NCBI GenBank assembly: GCA_018715295.1
Contig: DVLY01000048.1
Span: forward strand, 1-9,346
Source: Candidatus Merdimorpha stercoravium
Lineage (GTDB): Bacteria; Bacteroidota; Bacteroidia; Flavobacteriales; UBA1820
Length of the DNA stretch: 9,346 nucleotides
Direction of reading: 5' to 3'
The notes under the pieces are model-generated. The model worked only from the letters and a program-made list of their open reading frames with translations, ran no database searches and was not told the DNA's origin. Positions 1-6,422 of the stretch are shown here, piece by piece. The first letter of the stretch is position 1; each line of letters opens with the position of its first letter. The position numbers were made by a program, and so were the translations under genes.

Positions 1-20
1 ATGATATTATTTTGATATCA

Positions 21-52
21 CAAATATAAGTCCTCTCTATCTTCGACGCAAG
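21..52 (-). promoter_or_regulatory. Leftward Bacteroidetes-type promoter
   Basis: On the minus strand there is a TATATTTG element (21-28) that fits the Bacteroidetes -7 consensus TAnnTTTG. A CTTG element (49-52) lies 20 bases upstream, at the -33 spacing. Transcription would start near base 14 and leave the window to the left, so the gene served is not visible. The rest of 1-267 is AT-rich and holds no gene that I can support. The promoter of serC should lie here too, but the best match on the + strand (GATATTTG, 216-223) has one mismatch and no -33 partner, so I do not call it. Confidence 0.5.
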
Positions 53-267
53 AGCGGCAAAGAAATTTTCCTCTTTTTCGCTTTTCTTCCTTCAACTTCC
101 CACAAAGTGCAGAAATCGGACTTTTTTTCACAATTTCCTGAAAAAACGCCAACCAAAACGACAAAATCACCGCGAAAATTACCCGATTCGCCTGCCCGCT
201 TTCAAGAATTTTTCGGATATTTGTAACTTCATTTTCGAAGGAAACACTAACTAAAACGTTACGCATA

Positions 268-1335
268 ATGCGAAAGATCAACTTCAGCGCCGGGCCGTCC
301 GTACTGCCCGACGAAGTGTTCGAGCAGATGGCCGCCGCCATGACGGATTTCGAAGGTTCGGGTCTGTCGATCGCGGAAATATCCCATCGCAGCAAAGAGT
401 TCACCGCCGTAATGGAAGAAGGCGAAAGTCTGGTTCGCGAACTGCTGTCGGTTCCCGACGACTATTCCGTGCTGTTCCTTCAGGGAGGAGCCAGCCTCCA
501 GTTCCTGATGGTTCCCATGAACCTGATGAAAACCGACGGGTATGCCGCTTACCTGGATTCGGGCACCTGGGCTTCGAAAGCCCTCAAAGAAGCCTCCGGG
601 ATCGGCCGGACCGTCTGTGTGGCTTCGTCCAAAGAAAGCAACTACACCTATGTCCCGAAGGACTACACCATCCCTTCGGATGCCGATTACTTCCACTGCA
701 CGTCCAACAACACGATCTTCGGCACCCAGATGAAGTCGTTCCCACAGAGCCCCGTGCCGATGGCCTGCGACATGTCTTCGGATATCTTCTCCCGTCGGAT
801 CGACGTTTCGCGCTTCGGCCTGATCTACGCCGGCGCCCAAAAGAACGTAGGCCCCGCCGGTGCTACCCTGGTGATCGTACGCAATGACCTGCTGGGAAAA
901 ACGGGACGCTACCTGCCCTCGATGCTGGACTACCAGCTCCAGATCAAAAACAAGAGCATGTACAACACACCCTGCACTATGGCCATCTACATGGCGGTGC
1001 TCAACCTGCGTTACCTCAAAAAACACGGAGGCGTAGCTGCTGCCGAAAAGTACAACGAGGAAAAAGCCGCCATGCTTTACGCCGAAATCGACCGCAACCC
1101 GCTGTTCCGGGGCGTAGCCGAAAAAGCCGACCGCTCGCTGATGAACGTTACTTTCGTGTTGAACGATCCTGAAAAATACGAAAAACCGTTTGCCGACCTT
1201 TGCGCCCAGGCCAACATCTCTTCGGTAAAAGGACACCGCTCGGTGGGCGGATACCGCGCTTCGATCTACAACGCGATGACCAAAGAGAAGATCCAAGTAC
1301 TTATCGACACGATGCAAAAACTGGAAACATTATGA
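268..1335 (+). CDS. serC: Phosphoserine aminotransferase SerC
   Basis: This 355-residue, cytosolic PLP enzyme converts 3-phosphohydroxypyruvate and glutamate to phosphoserine and 2-oxoglutarate, the second step of serine synthesis. It may also serve pyridoxine synthesis. The sequence opens with NFSAGPSVLP (residues 5-14) and has QGGASLQF (about 72-79) for phosphate binding. It carries HCTSNNTIFGTQ (about 143-154) and DMSSDIFSR (about 168-176). The PLP lysine is K192 in YAGAQKNVGPAG. The C-terminal GHRSVGGYRASIYN signature is present. Length is normal for the family. The ATG at 268 places the conserved N-terminal motif at the expected position. The stop codon overlaps the serA start by four bases (ATGA, 1332-1335), so the two genes are probably translationally coupled. 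Confidence 0.97.
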   Translation: MRKINFSAGPSVLPDEVFEQMAAAMTDFEGSGLSIAEISHRSKEFTAVMEEGESLVRELLSVPDDYSVLFLQGGASLQFLMVPMNLMKTDGYAAYLDSGTWASKALKEASGIGRTVCVASSKESNYTYVPKDYTIPSDADYFHCTSNNTIFGTQMKSFPQSPVPMACDMSSDIFSRRIDVSRFGLIYAGAQKNVGPAGATLVIVRNDLLGKTGRYLPSMLDYQLQIKNKSMYNTPCTMAIYMAVLNLRYLKKHGGVAAAEKYNEEKAAMLYAEIDRNPLFRGVAEKADRSLMNVTFVLNDPEKYEKPFADLCAQANISSVKGHRSVGGYRASIYNAMTKEKIQVLIDTMQKLETL

Positions 1336-2288
1336 AAGTATTAGCCAACGACGGGTTATCCAAGGCCGGCGTACAGCGCCTTGAAGCTGCCGGACACACT
1401 GTCATCACAGATACCGTAGCACAAGAATATCTCGCCAAATACATCAACGACAACGACATCGTGGCGCTCATCGTGCGCTCGGCCACAAAAGTCCGCAAGG
1501 ACGTGATCGATGCCTGCCCGAATTTGAAAGTCATCGCCCGTGCCGGCGTGGGCATGGACAACATCGACGTGGCTTACGCCCGGAGCGTGGGACGCACGGT
1601 ACTCAACACTCCGAACGCCTCGTCGGTATCGGTAGCCGAACTGGCGCTGGGACACATGATCTCGGTAGCCCGCTCGCTCAACTGCGCCAACCAGCAGATG
1701 CCGCTCGAAGGCGAGACCCACTTCGCCGAGCTGAAGAAACAGTACTCCAAAGGACGGGAACTGGCCGGGAAGACCCTGGGCATCATCGGATTCGGCCGCA
1801 TCGGACAGCGTCTGGCCATGAATGCCATCGGCATCGGGATGCGGGTCATCTTCCACGATCCGTTCATCACCGAGCCGAAAACGCTCGAACTGAAATTCTT
1901 CGACGGACAGTCCGTGAAATTCACCCTTGCGCCCAGCTCGTTGGACGAAGTATTGGCCAAATCGGACTTCATCTCCCTACACGTGCCTTCGCAGGCCAAG
2001 CCGCTGATCGGAAAAGCCGAAATCGAAAAGATGAAAGCAGGAGCGATCATCGTCAATGCGGCCCGCGGTGGCGTGGTGGACGAGGCGGCACTGGTCGAGG
2101 CGATCGAAAGCGGGAAGTTGTGCGGCGCGGGTCTCGATGTGTTCCAAACGGAGCCGACTCCGCCCGTTGCCCTGCTGATGAACAAGGCGATTTCCCTCTC
2201 CCCGCACATCGGCGCTTCGACGACCGACGCGCAGAACAAGATCGGTACGGAGATCGCCGAAAACGTGATCAAGGCTCTGGCAGAATAA
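1332..2288 (+). CDS. serA: D-3-phosphoglycerate dehydrogenase SerA (short form)
   Basis: This 318-residue NAD-dependent 2-hydroxyacid dehydrogenase catalyses the first step of serine synthesis, oxidation of 3-phosphoglycerate to 3-phosphohydroxypyruvate, and feeds SerC directly. The nucleotide-binding motif is GIIGFGRIGQR (140-150). The catalytic set is R235 in NAARGGVVDE, E264 in QTEP and H282 in SPHIGAS, with ARAGVGMDNID (69-79) in the substrate domain. There is no C-terminal ACT or intervening domain, so this is the short form, which lacks the serine-feedback module of the long E. coli type enzyme. The reading frame stays open upstream to 1200, but that part overlaps serC. The ATG at 1332, inside the serC stop, gives the family N-terminus MKVLANDGLS. 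Related short dehydrogenases act on other 2-hydroxyacids, but the pairing with serC settles the role. Confidence 0.95.
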   Translation: MKVLANDGLSKAGVQRLEAAGHTVITDTVAQEYLAKYINDNDIVALIVRSATKVRKDVIDACPNLKVIARAGVGMDNIDVAYARSVGRTVLNTPNASSVSVAELALGHMISVARSLNCANQQMPLEGETHFAELKKQYSKGRELAGKTLGIIGFGRIGQRLAMNAIGIGMRVIFHDPFITEPKTLELKFFDGQSVKFTLAPSSLDEVLAKSDFISLHVPSQAKPLIGKAEIEKMKAGAIIVNAARGGVVDEAALVEAIESGKLCGAGLDVFQTEPTPPVALLMNKAISLSPHIGASTTDAQNKIGTEIAENVIKALAE

Positions 2289-2311
2289 ACTGCGGATATC
2301 CCCAAACACCG

Positions 2312-2344
2312 ATGCGGGCTCAAAGTTTTGAGCCCGCATTTTTT
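2312..2344 (+). terminator. Rho-independent terminator of serC-serA
   Basis: The 13-base arms ATGCGGGCTCAAA (2312-2324) and TTTGAGCCCGCAT (2327-2339) are perfect reverse complements. Formally only two bases separate them, so the real loop opens a few of the weak A-T pairs. Six T residues (2339-2344) follow at once. The hairpin sits 23 bases after the serA stop. Confidence 0.92.
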
Positions 2345-2352
2345 GTCTCGAC

Positions 2353-2389
2353 AAAAAATGAAGGGCGGCGCTTTGGCGCCGCCCTTCAT
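2353..2389 (-). terminator. Rho-independent terminator for the leftward unit
   Basis: A 14-base perfect stem (2358-2371 with 2376-2389, core AAGGGCGGCGC / GCGCCGCCCTT) closes a TTTG loop. On the minus strand it is followed by six T (the A run at 2353-2358). It lies 19 bases beyond the stop at 2409, so it would end the leftward transcript from the unit above. That it lies exactly where the last minus-strand frame ends supports that frame being transcribed. Confidence 0.85.
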
Positions 2390-2408
2390 CGGTGCCTAGG
2401 GACATCCG

Positions 2409-2585
2409 CTACAACGACCGGATAAAGGCCGCGAGTTCCTCCTCGGACTCGGTATCGACCACCCGATCCTCGCCGTAATCGACCGAAGGCATATCTGCGA
2501 GCATCAACTGCACATTGACCCAGGAAATCCCCCACAACAAGTAATCCCTCTGCCAATGGAAGTGGGAACACACAGCACCCTCCAT
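2409..2585 (-). CDS. Small unrecognised protein, possibly the -1 frameshift extension of the upstream frame
   Basis: The most conservative reading is a 58-residue protein starting at the ATG at 2583-2585. It has an aromatic, helical middle (WQRDYLLWGISWVNVQL, residues 11-27) and an acidic tail. I do not recognise a named family. The ATG lies 35 bases past the stop of the upstream gene and has no convincing ribosome binding site. The same frame is open much further upstream and overlaps the 3' end of that gene. A -1 slip at 2663-2669 would enter it and add 84 residues (an Arg-rich linker of 26, then these 58), giving a fusion of about 237 residues. In phage tail-assembly chaperones (lambda G/GT is the known case) the second frame is expressed this way. 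The LWGISW stretch recalls the T-like part of such proteins, but that is only an impression. Confidence 0.55.
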   Translation of the reverse strand: MEGAVCSHFHWQRDYLLWGISWVNVQLMLADMPSVDYGEDRVVDTESEEELAAFIRSL

Positions 2586-2601
2586 CCCCCACGGACTGCG
2601 C

Positions 2602-2669
2602 AGACCGCGAATGCGCGGTCTCACTCTATCGGACGCTCGCCCCGCGTATCGAGCAGGCCGGTTCCCTTT
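2602..2669 (-). other. Candidate -1 programmed frameshift signal
   Basis: Read on the minus strand, codons 151-153 of the upstream frame end in A_AAG_GGA (2669-2663), which has the X_XXY_YYZ form needed for simultaneous slippage of two tRNAs. Eight bases downstream comes GCTCG (2654-2650), which can pair with CGAGC (2639-2635) around a 10-base loop. Loop bases CGCGG can pair with CCGCG further downstream (+ strand 2614-2618), so an H-type pseudoknot is possible. A competing 8-bp hairpin (2602-2609 with 2614-2621, loop of four) overlaps the stop of the upstream frame. I see no other in-phase heptamer in the overlap. By rough count, about 60 overlapping codons would hold one such heptamer by chance about one time in four, so the signal is suggestive and not proven. 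Confidence 0.45.
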
Positions 2670-3121
2670 ATCAATCTGATAGAGTTTATAAAATCCGCAG
2701 TACCGCTTACCGACAACACCGTCACCACCAACTTCAAAAGCTGTGCCGCCGTCAGCTGCCACAAAAGATAGCGCGCATACATCCCGGCAAAAAGGCGTAT
2801 CTTCCACCGCGTCCCAAGCACCGCGAACGCCACCGCCCGCGCCATCGGACGCATCTGCGAACGCACCAACTCGAAACTATACCCCAACGGATCGGCCTCC
2901 ACCCGGCGCTCGTCGATTTTCATCTGCGCAAATTCGCCCGAAACCGCATACAACACCCCCAAAGTAGGCGGATCCACCCGCATCCGCACCCTCGGCCGCA
3001 ACCGCCGCCACCAACCCCGGCGCTCCGCCTCGAACACCACGCCCCGCTCCAGCAGAGCCTCCACCGCCCGGCGGCGCAAAGCCCCCTCGCTACGATCTTC
3101 CCTCTCTTTTTCTTCCTCCAT
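2621..3121 (-). CDS. Unrecognised 166-residue protein, phage tail-assembly-chaperone-like by architecture
   Basis: The protein has a charged, Glu/Arg-rich N-terminus (1-45) and a motif VDPPTLGVLYAVS (49-61). Helical, partly hydrophobic stretches follow (about 90-150), including LFAGMYARYLLWQL, and it ends near FINSIRLIKG. No signal peptide or enzyme motif is visible and I cannot name a family. Two things hint at a tail-assembly chaperone (gpG-like): the size, and an in-phase slippery heptamer near the C-terminus leading by a -1 shift into the frame that ends at 2409. I also have an unverified impression that Bacteroidetes prophage proteins share the PPTLG...FINSIRL pattern. The ATG at 3119-3121 is the first in frame. 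About 68 AT-rich bases separate it from the rsmD stop. A TATTTTTG box (minus strand, 3139-3146) could be a promoter, but its leader would be very short. Confidence 0.65.
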   Translation of the reverse strand: MEEEKEREDRSEGALRRRAVEALLERGVVFEAERRGWWRRLRPRVRMRVDPPTLGVLYAVSGEFAQMKIDERRVEADPLGYSFELVRSQMRPMARAVAFAVLGTRWKIRLFAGMYARYLLWQLTAAQLLKLVVTVLSVSGTADFINSIRLIKGTGLLDTRGERPIE

Positions 3122-3189
3122 TTTCGTATCCTTTTTCCCAAAAATACAAAAAAATTATCTAAAAAGAAATATAAAAACTATAAAAAAAC

Positions 3190-3741
3190 TCACTCCCCTC
3201 CATGCTCGAAGAAACTGAAGTGCACCGTCCCATAGCGCCGCATCTGCGCAAAACCCTCCATATCCGCCAGATCGACCCCCTTGGGATGCTCCACCACCAG
3301 GATACCCTCCTCAGCCAGCAGCCCGCACGAGAAGACCGCCTCCACCAACGCCCGGTACTGCTGCGGCGGCAGGTCGTACGGCGGATCGGCAAACACCACA
3401 TCGCACGGCTCCTGCGGCCGCGCGAGAAAACGGAACACATCGCACGGGATCACCCGGATCACCTCGGAAAAGCCCAACAGATCGGCCGTAGCTCCGATGT
3501 ACTTCACGCAACCCCGGTCGCGATCCACCGCCCGCACCGACTCCGCCCCCCGCGAAGCAAACTCGTAGGAAATATTGCCCGTGCCGGCAAACAGATCGGT
3601 TACCGTCAGCCCCTCCATATCGAACTCGTTCGAGAGGATATTGAACAGCGCTTCCTTGGCCACATCCGTAGTCGGTCGCACCGGCAACGAGGCCGGAGCC
3701 ACCAGAAAACGTCCCTTCCAACGCCCCGAAATGATCCTCAT
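3190..3741 (-). CDS. rsmD: 16S rRNA (guanine966-N2)-methyltransferase RsmD
   Basis: This 183-residue SAM-dependent methyltransferase modifies G966 of 16S rRNA during small-subunit assembly. Visible landmarks are the N-terminal MRIISGRWKGR, the family block RPTTDVAKEALFNIL (22-36), the SAM-binding DLFAGTGNISYE (49-60) and the catalytic FADPPYD (107-113). Length is normal. The frame is open further upstream, but the ATG at 3739-3741 gives the conserved start. That ATG overlaps the stop of the DUF3822 gene by four bases (ATGA), so the two are probably coupled in one transcript starting near 4600. Confidence 0.95.
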   Translation of the reverse strand: MRIISGRWKGRFLVAPASLPVRPTTDVAKEALFNILSNEFDMEGLTVTDLFAGTGNISYEFASRGAESVRAVDRDRGCVKYIGATADLLGFSEVIRVIPCDVFRFLARPQEPCDVVFADPPYDLPPQQYRALVEAVFSCGLLAEEGILVVEHPKGVDLADMEGFAQMRRYGTVHFSFFEHGGE

Positions 3742-4586
3742 AGCTGCGCGTTCAATACATTGTACCAATCGTAATACGCCACAAAATCCAAAGCCGGAGA
3801 ATAGCTCTCCACCCCGCCCAACCGCCGGGCAAAACGATACCGTCCCGGGTACCGCTCCAACTGCCGGCGCAACTGCAGAAACACCTGCGGCGAGCCGTAA
3901 AACACAAAATCCGCCTCCGCCTCCCGGGTCTGCGTCCGCTCGGCCACCAACAGCAGGTAGTACATCACCTGTTCCACCCCCCGGCAACGGAATACATTGA
4001 CCAGCACCGGATCGTCCGCCTCCAGCACCACCGCCTGGACAAAGCCCGGGGCCACGTTCAGATGCACGCTGCGCCCCTGCGAAGCATTGCTGCGCGCCAA
4101 AGCCAGGAACACCTCCGCGCTATGGTGCTGTTCCACCCAGGCAGCCCGGGAAGAAAAGTACTCCCCCAAACCCGTCTGCTCGGCAAAAAGGCACACCGCA
4201 TCGCCCACCTGCCGGGCGCACACCGGTCTATCGGGCATTCCCCCCAAGGCAAAAGCCAACAGATCGGCCTTTTTCTCCGGATCGAAGAAAGCGCGCGGCA
4301 CTACCGTAAAACGGTCGTCCAGCCGGATCACATCCACCCGCTCCCAGGAAAGTCCCGAGAAAGGAGCCGTCGTCTCAAAAAAGCGCACCACCTGCTCCAA
4401 CGAACGGACCTCCGAAGCCGGATACGCCAACTCGAGCCCTCCGGCCGCCAAACGCGCCCCCGAAGCATCCCGCACGGAGAAACAAAACCCCGCCTCGCCT
4501 CCTTCCAACACCAGATGGCAAGGCGCAAGCGGCTCTTCGAGCCGCTTGTCCGCGTAGTACAGTCCGTCCGTATCCGTTGTTTTCAC
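3738..4586 (-). CDS. DUF3822 family protein
   Basis: This 282-residue protein belongs, by sequence pattern and by its place directly before rsmD, to the Bacteroidetes family DUF3822, whose function is unknown. Its duplicated alternating strand/helix pattern (for example VHLNVAPGFVQAVVLEADDPVLVNVFRC, split as strands around residues 170-200, and FVFYGSP near 230) fits the actin-like ATPase fold proposed for such proteins. I see no clean phosphate-binding motif, so nucleotide binding is open. No signal peptide or membrane segment is visible, so it is likely cytosolic. The start is GTG (4584-4586); no in-frame ATG lies nearby upstream. Its end overlaps the rsmD start, which suggests that the pair works together, possibly in ribosome or rRNA processing (inference). 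Confidence 0.82.
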   Translation of the reverse strand: MKTTDTDGLYYADKRLEEPLAPCHLVLEGGEAGFCFSVRDASGARLAAGGLELAYPASEVRSLEQVVRFFETTAPFSGLSWERVDVIRLDDRFTVVPRAFFDPEKKADLLAFALGGMPDRPVCARQVGDAVCLFAEQTGLGEYFSSRAAWVEQHHSAEVFLALARSNASQGRSVHLNVAPGFVQAVVLEADDPVLVNVFRCRGVEQVMYYLLLVAERTQTREAEADFVFYGSPQVFLQLRRQLERYPGRYRFARRLGGVESYSPALDFVAYYDWYNVLNAQL

Positions 4587-4604
4587 CTTTCGAAGTCCGA
4601 AAGG
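4586..4604. repeat. 7-bp inverted repeat at the DUF3822 start
   Basis: CCTTTCG (4586-4592) and CGAAAGG (4598-4604) are separated by five bases. The repeat lies between the predicted -7 box and the GTG start and spans the expected transcription start. It could be an operator or simply a chance palindrome. Confidence 0.45.
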
Positions 4605-4605
4605 A

Positions 4606-4638
4606 CAAAACTACAATTTTTTTACCGCTCCCGCCAAA
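4606..4638 (-). promoter_or_regulatory. Promoter of the DUF3822-rsmD unit
   Basis: On the minus strand TTTG (4635-4638) and TAGTTTTG (4606-4613) are 21 bases apart, a full match to the Bacteroidetes -33/-7 pattern. Transcription should start near 4600, leaving a leader of only about 14 bases before the GTG start. Confidence 0.65.
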
Positions 4639-4797
4639 TCCCCTCCCCGCAAAATCGGCCGTTTGCATCCTCTCCCGAACACGCCAAGCAAATCCTATCG
4701 CCCCGTACCCCCCCTTTCCCCATTCTTAAATTAAATAGAGCCGGAGACGCCCCACCCGCAGGCAAGAAGAGGACTTCACTCCCCTCATCCCTGTCCC

Positions 4798-4981
4798 CGG
4801 CTTTCACTACCTTTGGATAAGGCAGAATGCGCCTCGACAGCGCACAAGAGAAAACTCGTTTTCCCCCCTCACACTACGCTCGGCTTTCACTACCTTTGGA
4901 TAAGGCAGGATGCGCCTCGGCAGCAACGAAAAGAAAACTTCGTTTTCTCCTCGTCGCTGCGCTCGGCTTTCACTACCTTTG
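4798..4981. repeat. 83-bp tandem repeat, two full copies and a partial third, carrying -7 boxes
   Basis: The segment CGGCTTTCACTACCTTTG begins at 4798, 4881 and 4964, exactly 83 bases apart each time. Copies 1 and 2 continue with GGATAAGGCAG, then TGCGCCTCG, then an A-rich stretch that folds on itself. The third copy stops right after TACCTTTG. A more diverged copy may precede them (about 4715-4797: it shares the GACTTC stretch and the CCCGGCTTTCAC end). Each copy holds TACCTTTG (4808-4815, 4891-4898, 4974-4981), a match to the Bacteroidetes -7 box. The 411 bases from 4587 to 4997 hold no gene that I can support. Apart from the minus-strand promoter near 4600 and these repeats, 4639-4714 is plain C-rich spacer. 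Confidence 0.88.
4974..4981 (+). promoter_or_regulatory. Candidate -7 box for the helicase gene, inside the last repeat copy
   Basis: TACCTTTG fits TAnnTTTG and ends 16 bases before the helicase ATG, giving a leader of about 10 bases. No TTTG is found 19 to 21 bases upstream, so the -33 element is missing or degenerate. Confidence 0.4.
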
Positions 4982-4997
4982 CACAAAACCCCTGTCG

Positions 4998-6422
4998 ATG
5001 GCCGGCTCTACCCTTTTCCAACGGATCCTCACCCACTTCCCCTACGAGCCCTCCCCGGAGCAACGCTCGGCCATGGAAGCCTTGGCCGATTTTTTGGACC
5101 CGGTCAGCCGCCAACGGGTCTTTATCCTGCGCGGATACGCCGGAACAGGTAAAACGAGCCTCCTGGCCGCCTTGGTACGCGCTCTGCACGACGCCGGGCG
5201 CGAAGTCTTCCTGATGGCTCCCACCGGACGCGCCGCCAAGGTGATGGCCGGCTACTCCGGCACCGCTGCCCGCACCATCCACAAACAGATCTACACCGCC
5301 GTTCCCCGCAGCGGAGGCGGGATGAGTTTTATCCTGCGTCCCAACAAATCCAAAAATGCCGTATTTCTGGTCGACGAGGCCTCGATGCTCACCGACCGGA
5401 CGGGGGATTCGCTCACCGATGCCTCGTCGTCGCTCCTGGACGACCTGGTGAGCTACGTATTCCACGCGCCCGGCAGCCGGCTCATCCTGGTGGGCGACCG
5501 CGCCCAGTTGCCCCCCGTGGGTTACGACGACTCCCCGGCACTGGAGGGGCGCACATTTGAAAACGGATACGGGCTTTGCTGCACCGAAGCCGATCTGACC
5601 CGCGTGTATCGGCAGGACGAGCAATCGGCCATCCTGCAAAATGCCACCCGGGTCCGCCAGGCGATGGAAAGCGGGGAAGCCCTCCCCTGGGGCAGCCTGA
5701 AATTTCGCACCGGGGACGATTTCGTCCGCCTGGAAGACGGCTACGACATCCAAAGCGCCATCGAAGGGGCCTACAGCCAGGAAGGTCTTTCGGAAACCAT
5801 CCTGATCACCCGCTCGAACAAACGCGCCGGGGCCTTCAACGCCCAGATCCGCTCCCGGGTGCTCCTCTCGGAAGGCGAGATCGCCGCCGGAGACCTGCTG
5901 ATGGTGGTAAAAAACAACTACTTCTGGGTCGAAGAGACCTCTCCTTGCGGCTTTATCGCCAACGGCGACCTGGCCGAAGTGATGAGCGTGCGCCGCGAGG
6001 AAGAACTCTACGGCATGCGCTTTGCCCGGGTGGAACTATCCCTGACGGACTACCCGCAGATGCCCAAATTCGAGGCGCTCATCCTGCGGGACACCCTTTA
6101 CAGCCAGGCGCCTGCCCTGCCCGAAGACCGCGCCCGCACCTTTTTCGAACAGGTCATGCTCGACTACGAAGACCTTCCGCCCCACAAGCGCTTCGAGGCG
6201 TTGGCCAAAAACGAGTACTACAATGCCATCCAGGTAAAGTTCGGCTATGCCGTTACCTGCCACAAGGCCCAGGGCGGGGGCTGGGACAACGTGCTGATCG
6301 AACAGGTCTGGATGCCCGAGCCGAAGCTCTCGCGGGAATACCTCCGCTGGCTCTACACCGCCATCACCCGCGCGCGGAAACGGGTGTACCTCATCGGATT
6401 CCCGGACGAATTTTTCGAATGA
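4998..6422 (+). CDS. RecD-like SF1B DNA helicase (AAA family ATPase)
   Basis: This 474-residue ATP-driven DNA helicase is of the RecD2/Dda type and probably takes part in DNA repair or recombination. Motifs in order: Q-like YEPSPEQRSAMEAL (16-29), Walker A GYAGTGKTS (46-54), motif Ia APTGRAAKVM (74-83), Walker B FLVDEASM (123-130), motif III LVGDRAQLPPVG (164-175), motif IV LTRVYRQDE (200-208), the UvrD_C2 block VTCHKAQGGGWDNV (409-422) and motif VI LYTAITRARKRVYLIG (442-457). The protein is far shorter than RecD2 and lacks its N-terminal helix-hairpin region, so it is a core helicase. The frame is open back to 4827, but the upstream part is translated 83-bp repeat, so the ATG at 4998 (MAGSTLFQRIL) is preferred. 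The gene stands alone between two intergenic regions. Its biological partner is not visible. Confidence 0.93.
   Translation: MAGSTLFQRILTHFPYEPSPEQRSAMEALADFLDPVSRQRVFILRGYAGTGKTSLLAALVRALHDAGREVFLMAPTGRAAKVMAGYSGTAARTIHKQIYTAVPRSGGGMSFILRPNKSKNAVFLVDEASMLTDRTGDSLTDASSSLLDDLVSYVFHAPGSRLILVGDRAQLPPVGYDDSPALEGRTFENGYGLCCTEADLTRVYRQDEQSAILQNATRVRQAMESGEALPWGSLKFRTGDDFVRLEDGYDIQSAIEGAYSQEGLSETILITRSNKRAGAFNAQIRSRVLLSEGEIAAGDLLMVVKNNYFWVEETSPCGFIANGDLAEVMSVRREEELYGMRFARVELSLTDYPQMPKFEALILRDTLYSQAPALPEDRARTFFEQVMLDYEDLPPHKRFEALAKNEYYNAIQVKFGYAVTCHKAQGGGWDNVLIEQVWMPEPKLSREYLRWLYTAITRARKRVYLIGFPDEFFE

Noticed and set aside
259..1317. Long open frame (352 codons) on the minus strand opposite serC
   Set aside because: It lies entirely antisense to an unmistakable serC, its product is rich in His, Gly and Val with no domain pattern, and such shadows are common in GC-rich genes.
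1574..2405. Minus-strand open frames opposite serA running into the terminator region
   Set aside because: They are antisense to serA and cross both terminator hairpins; no protein-like features.
4062..4820. 252-codon + strand frame opposite DUF3822 and through the spacer
   Set aside because: It is rich in Arg, Pro and Ser, runs antisense to a recognised gene and ends in repeat sequence; it has no promoter.
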